Assembly (NCBI RefSeq): GCF_024346715.1
Contig: NZ_AP024852.1
Location: forward strand, 3,754,501-3,818,500
DNA length: 64,000 bases
Direction of reading: 5' to 3'
Source: Photobacterium swingsii
GTDB lineage: Bacteria > Pseudomonadota > Gammaproteobacteria > Enterobacterales > Vibrionaceae
The notes under the pieces are model-generated. The model ran no database searches and was not told the origin of the DNA. It worked only from the letters and a program-made list of their open reading frames with translations. The position numbers and the translations under genes are program-made. Below, one piece after another: positions 62,464 through 64,000 of this stretch. Every line of letters starts with the position of its first letter. The stretch's first letter is position 1.

Positions 62464-63219
62464 TTATTGGGTGATGTCCGCATCAAACCACTTGATTGAG
62501 ATTTTGGCGAGTGTACCGTCTTCACGCATGGCTGATAGCGCGGCATTGACTTGATCGCGTAGGGCTTGGCCTTTTTCACTTTTCACAAATGGCCAAGCGT
62601 TTTCAATTTTTTCAAATGGCTGTCCTGCTAATTGCAGCGGTAAGTTGGCTTTTTTGATCAGCTCAAGGGATGATAAGCGGTCCATAACGAAGGCATCGGT
62701 ACGGCCTAATGCCACATCATGCTCGATGCCTGTGTCATAAGTTTTTATTTCAATTTCACTGGCATTCGTGAGTTTTCGCAGCAATTGCTCGTAGTTAGAC
62801 CCTAAGTTAACCCCTACTTTTTTACCTGCTAAGTCTTCGGTACTCTTGATACTGTCATTGCCTTTACGTACCACAAGTTGGGCACCATCAATCACATAGG
62901 CATCAGAAAATGCATATTTACTCACGCGTTCTGGCGTAATGGTGATTTGGTTAGAAATGGTATCGATACGGCCTGTCTCTAATAATCCAAACAGCCCCGA
63001 AAAGTTGGCGGTGACAAATTCAACCTTATAGTCGTTGCGTTTAGCGATTTCATTCCATAAATCGACTTCAAAGCCTTGTAGCTGATCCTGCTTTACAAAA
63101 GTAAACGGAAAATAACGACCAGACATACCCACTTTCACGTCGGTGGCGGCTTGAACGGCTTGGGTTGCTGCTAATGTTAGAGCTACGGCGGTAAGTGTGG
63201 TTTTCATCCAGCGTTTCAT
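62464..63219 (-). CDS. Polar amino acid ABC transporter, periplasmic binding protein
   Basis: This is a 251-aa secreted solute-binding protein of family 3. The signal peptide is at residues 1-24 (MKRWMKTTLTAVALTLAATQ), followed by VKVGMSGRYFPFTFVKQDQL, GFEVDLWNEIAKR near 49 and GRIDTISNQITITPERV near 82. The pattern resembles cystine-binding proteins (FliY/TcyA) more than glutamine or histidine ones, but the substrate is not proved. It is the first gene of the importer cluster, divergent from dnaA. Confidence 0.9.
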   Translation of the reverse strand: MKRWMKTTLTAVALTLAATQAVQAATDVKVGMSGRYFPFTFVKQDQLQGFEVDLWNEIAKRNDYKVEFVTANFSGLFGLLETGRIDTISNQITITPERVSKYAFSDAYVIDGAQLVVRKGNDSIKSTEDLAGKKVGVNLGSNYEQLLRKLTNASEIEIKTYDTGIEHDVALGRTDAFVMDRLSSLELIKKANLPLQLAGQPFEKIENAWPFVKSEKGQALRDQVNAALSAMREDGTLAKISIKWFDADITQ

Positions 63220-63526
63220 TCTGTCTACTCCTTGGCTGACATCGTCATTGTGCTAAAACATCCTACTTGTTTATAACTCTGTTAATTAAATAACGTTGAG
63301 TTATTAAAGATAACCATTTGTAAGGTTAGGACGATCTTGGCCCATTGTTGATAATTTTGTGGGTAATCAGGGGGGAATATGTGCTGATCCACGGTGCGAT
63401 TGTGTGAATAATGTGAATAAGTAGGATCTTATTCACTGGATCTGCGATCTCTTTGCTGGCGATCCTGCGCCAGCAGGTATAAAATTAGCTCCCTTTTGTG
63501 TTTTGTTATTCAGTGTGGAGTCGAAC
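63220..63526 (+). promoter_or_regulatory. dnaA promoter region with DnaA-box cluster
   Basis: 307 bases between the importer and dnaA. Two TGTGAATAA copies abut at 63403-63411 and 63412-63420 (reverse TTATTCACA, consensus TTATNCACA), with TTATTCACT at 63429-63437 on the plus strand and a one-mismatch TGTGGGTAA at 63358-63366. This arrangement fits autoregulation of dnaA by DnaA. The left part must hold the divergent importer promoter. Confidence 0.7.
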
Positions 63527-64000
63527 TTGTCATCTTCGCTATGGTTGCAGTGCCTTCAACGCTTTCAGGAAGAACTCCCTGCAACAGAATTCAGCATGTG
63601 GATCCGTCCTCTTCAAGCTGAATTAAACGATAATACGCTGACTTTGTTTGCGCCAAACCGCTTCGTGCTGGATTGGGTCAGAGATCGGTATCTCAACAAC
63701 ATTAACCGCCAGTTAAATGAATTCTGCGGCAATGATGTGCCTGTCCTACGGTTTGAAGTGGGCAGCCGCCCTGTGTCTGCACCACCGCCACGCCCGATCG
63801 CGGCGGCAGCGCCGCCAGTGCTGAATGTCGAGCCTGCGCCAGTCGCTCAAGAGCCACCGCAACGTCAGTGGGAACCCGCACCATCACCAGTACAGCCTGA
63901 AACCCAAGTGGGTTTCCGCTCTAACGTGAACCCTAAACACAACTTCAACAACTTTGTTGAAGGTAAATCGAACCAACTTGGTTTGGCGGCTTGTCGCCAA
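63527..64000 (+). CDS. dnaA: Chromosomal replication initiator DnaA, N-terminal part (cut by window edge)
   Basis: DnaA binds the boxes of oriC and opens the DNA. The first 158 codons are visible. The start is a TTG at 63527 ([20 protein letters not shown]) with GTGGAG 6 bases upstream. Domain I (residues 1-90) is complete, with [20 protein letters not shown] and [14 protein letters not shown]. The Pro/Ala-rich linker (domain II) spans about 90-135, and domain III begins with [16 protein letters not shown] at the window end. The gene is divergent from the importer, as in Vibrionaceae. Confidence 0.95.
   Translation, partial: MSSSLWLQCLQRFQEELPATEFSMWIRPLQAELNDNTLTLFAPNRFVLDWVRDRYLNNINRQLNEFCGNDVPVLRFEVGSRPVSAPPPRPIAAAAPPVLNVEPAPVAQEPPQRQWEPAPSPVQPETQVGFRSNVNPKHNFNNFVEGKSNQLGLAACRQ

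Overview
This window is a near-origin stretch of a gammaproteobacterial main chromosome, almost certainly from a member of the Vibrionaceae, and Photobacterium or a close relative is my best guess. The gene orders dnaA / amino-acid ABC importer / rpmH-rnpA-yidD-yidC-mnmE / mioC / oriC / mnmG-rsmG-parA-parB / atpIBEFHAGDC / glmU-deoR-glmS, and ilvL-ilvGMEDA next to comM, are those of this family. The genus call is an inference from gene order and protein sequence, not from a database match.

Layout. Positions 1-6000 hold hemF (partial), tsaC, purEK, a topoisomerase-type zinc finger gene (yrdD), smg, dprA and a LysM protein. Positions 6258-12100 run rightward with def-fmt-rsmB-trkA-trkH (N-terminal formyl-Met processing, 16S rRNA methylation, potassium uptake). 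Positions 12200-19221 hold trhA, spo0M-like, a GntR regulator, a possible 57-codon gene, yihD, ccoG, srkA and dsbA. Positions 31880-38411 are the ilvGMEDA operon with its leader peptide and attenuator, followed by two paralogous XRE regulators. Positions 39855-44093 are glmS, a DeoR regulator and glmU. Positions 44265-51192 are the complete F1Fo ATP synthase operon. Positions 51371-55634 are parB, parA, rsmG and mnmG. Positions 55635-56062 are oriC, and mioC, mnmE, yidC, yidD, rnpA, rpmH, a polar amino acid importer and the start of dnaA follow.

The accessory feature is an island of about 10.9 kb (about 19908-30775) that splits comM immediately after its Walker B motif. Its right half is a four-gene leftward operon: a 780-aa degenerate tyrosine-recombinase-like protein, an 803-aa tyrosine recombinase, a 176-aa coiled-coil protein and a 454-aa tyrosine recombinase. 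This resembles the Gamma-Mobile-Trio (GmtZ, GmtX, GmtY) module known from Vibrio islands that carry anti-phage and antibacterial cargo. The cargo here is very small: a 45-aa single-pass membrane peptide translationally coupled to an orphan hybrid histidine kinase, flanked by two copies of a 30-bp repeat, plus one IS911-like element. The comM coding sequence is present in two halves with nothing obviously lost, so the element looks like a precise, perhaps recent, insertion into a competence gene.

Limits: all assignments come from reading translations and motifs by eye. No similarity search, structure prediction or promoter scoring was run.
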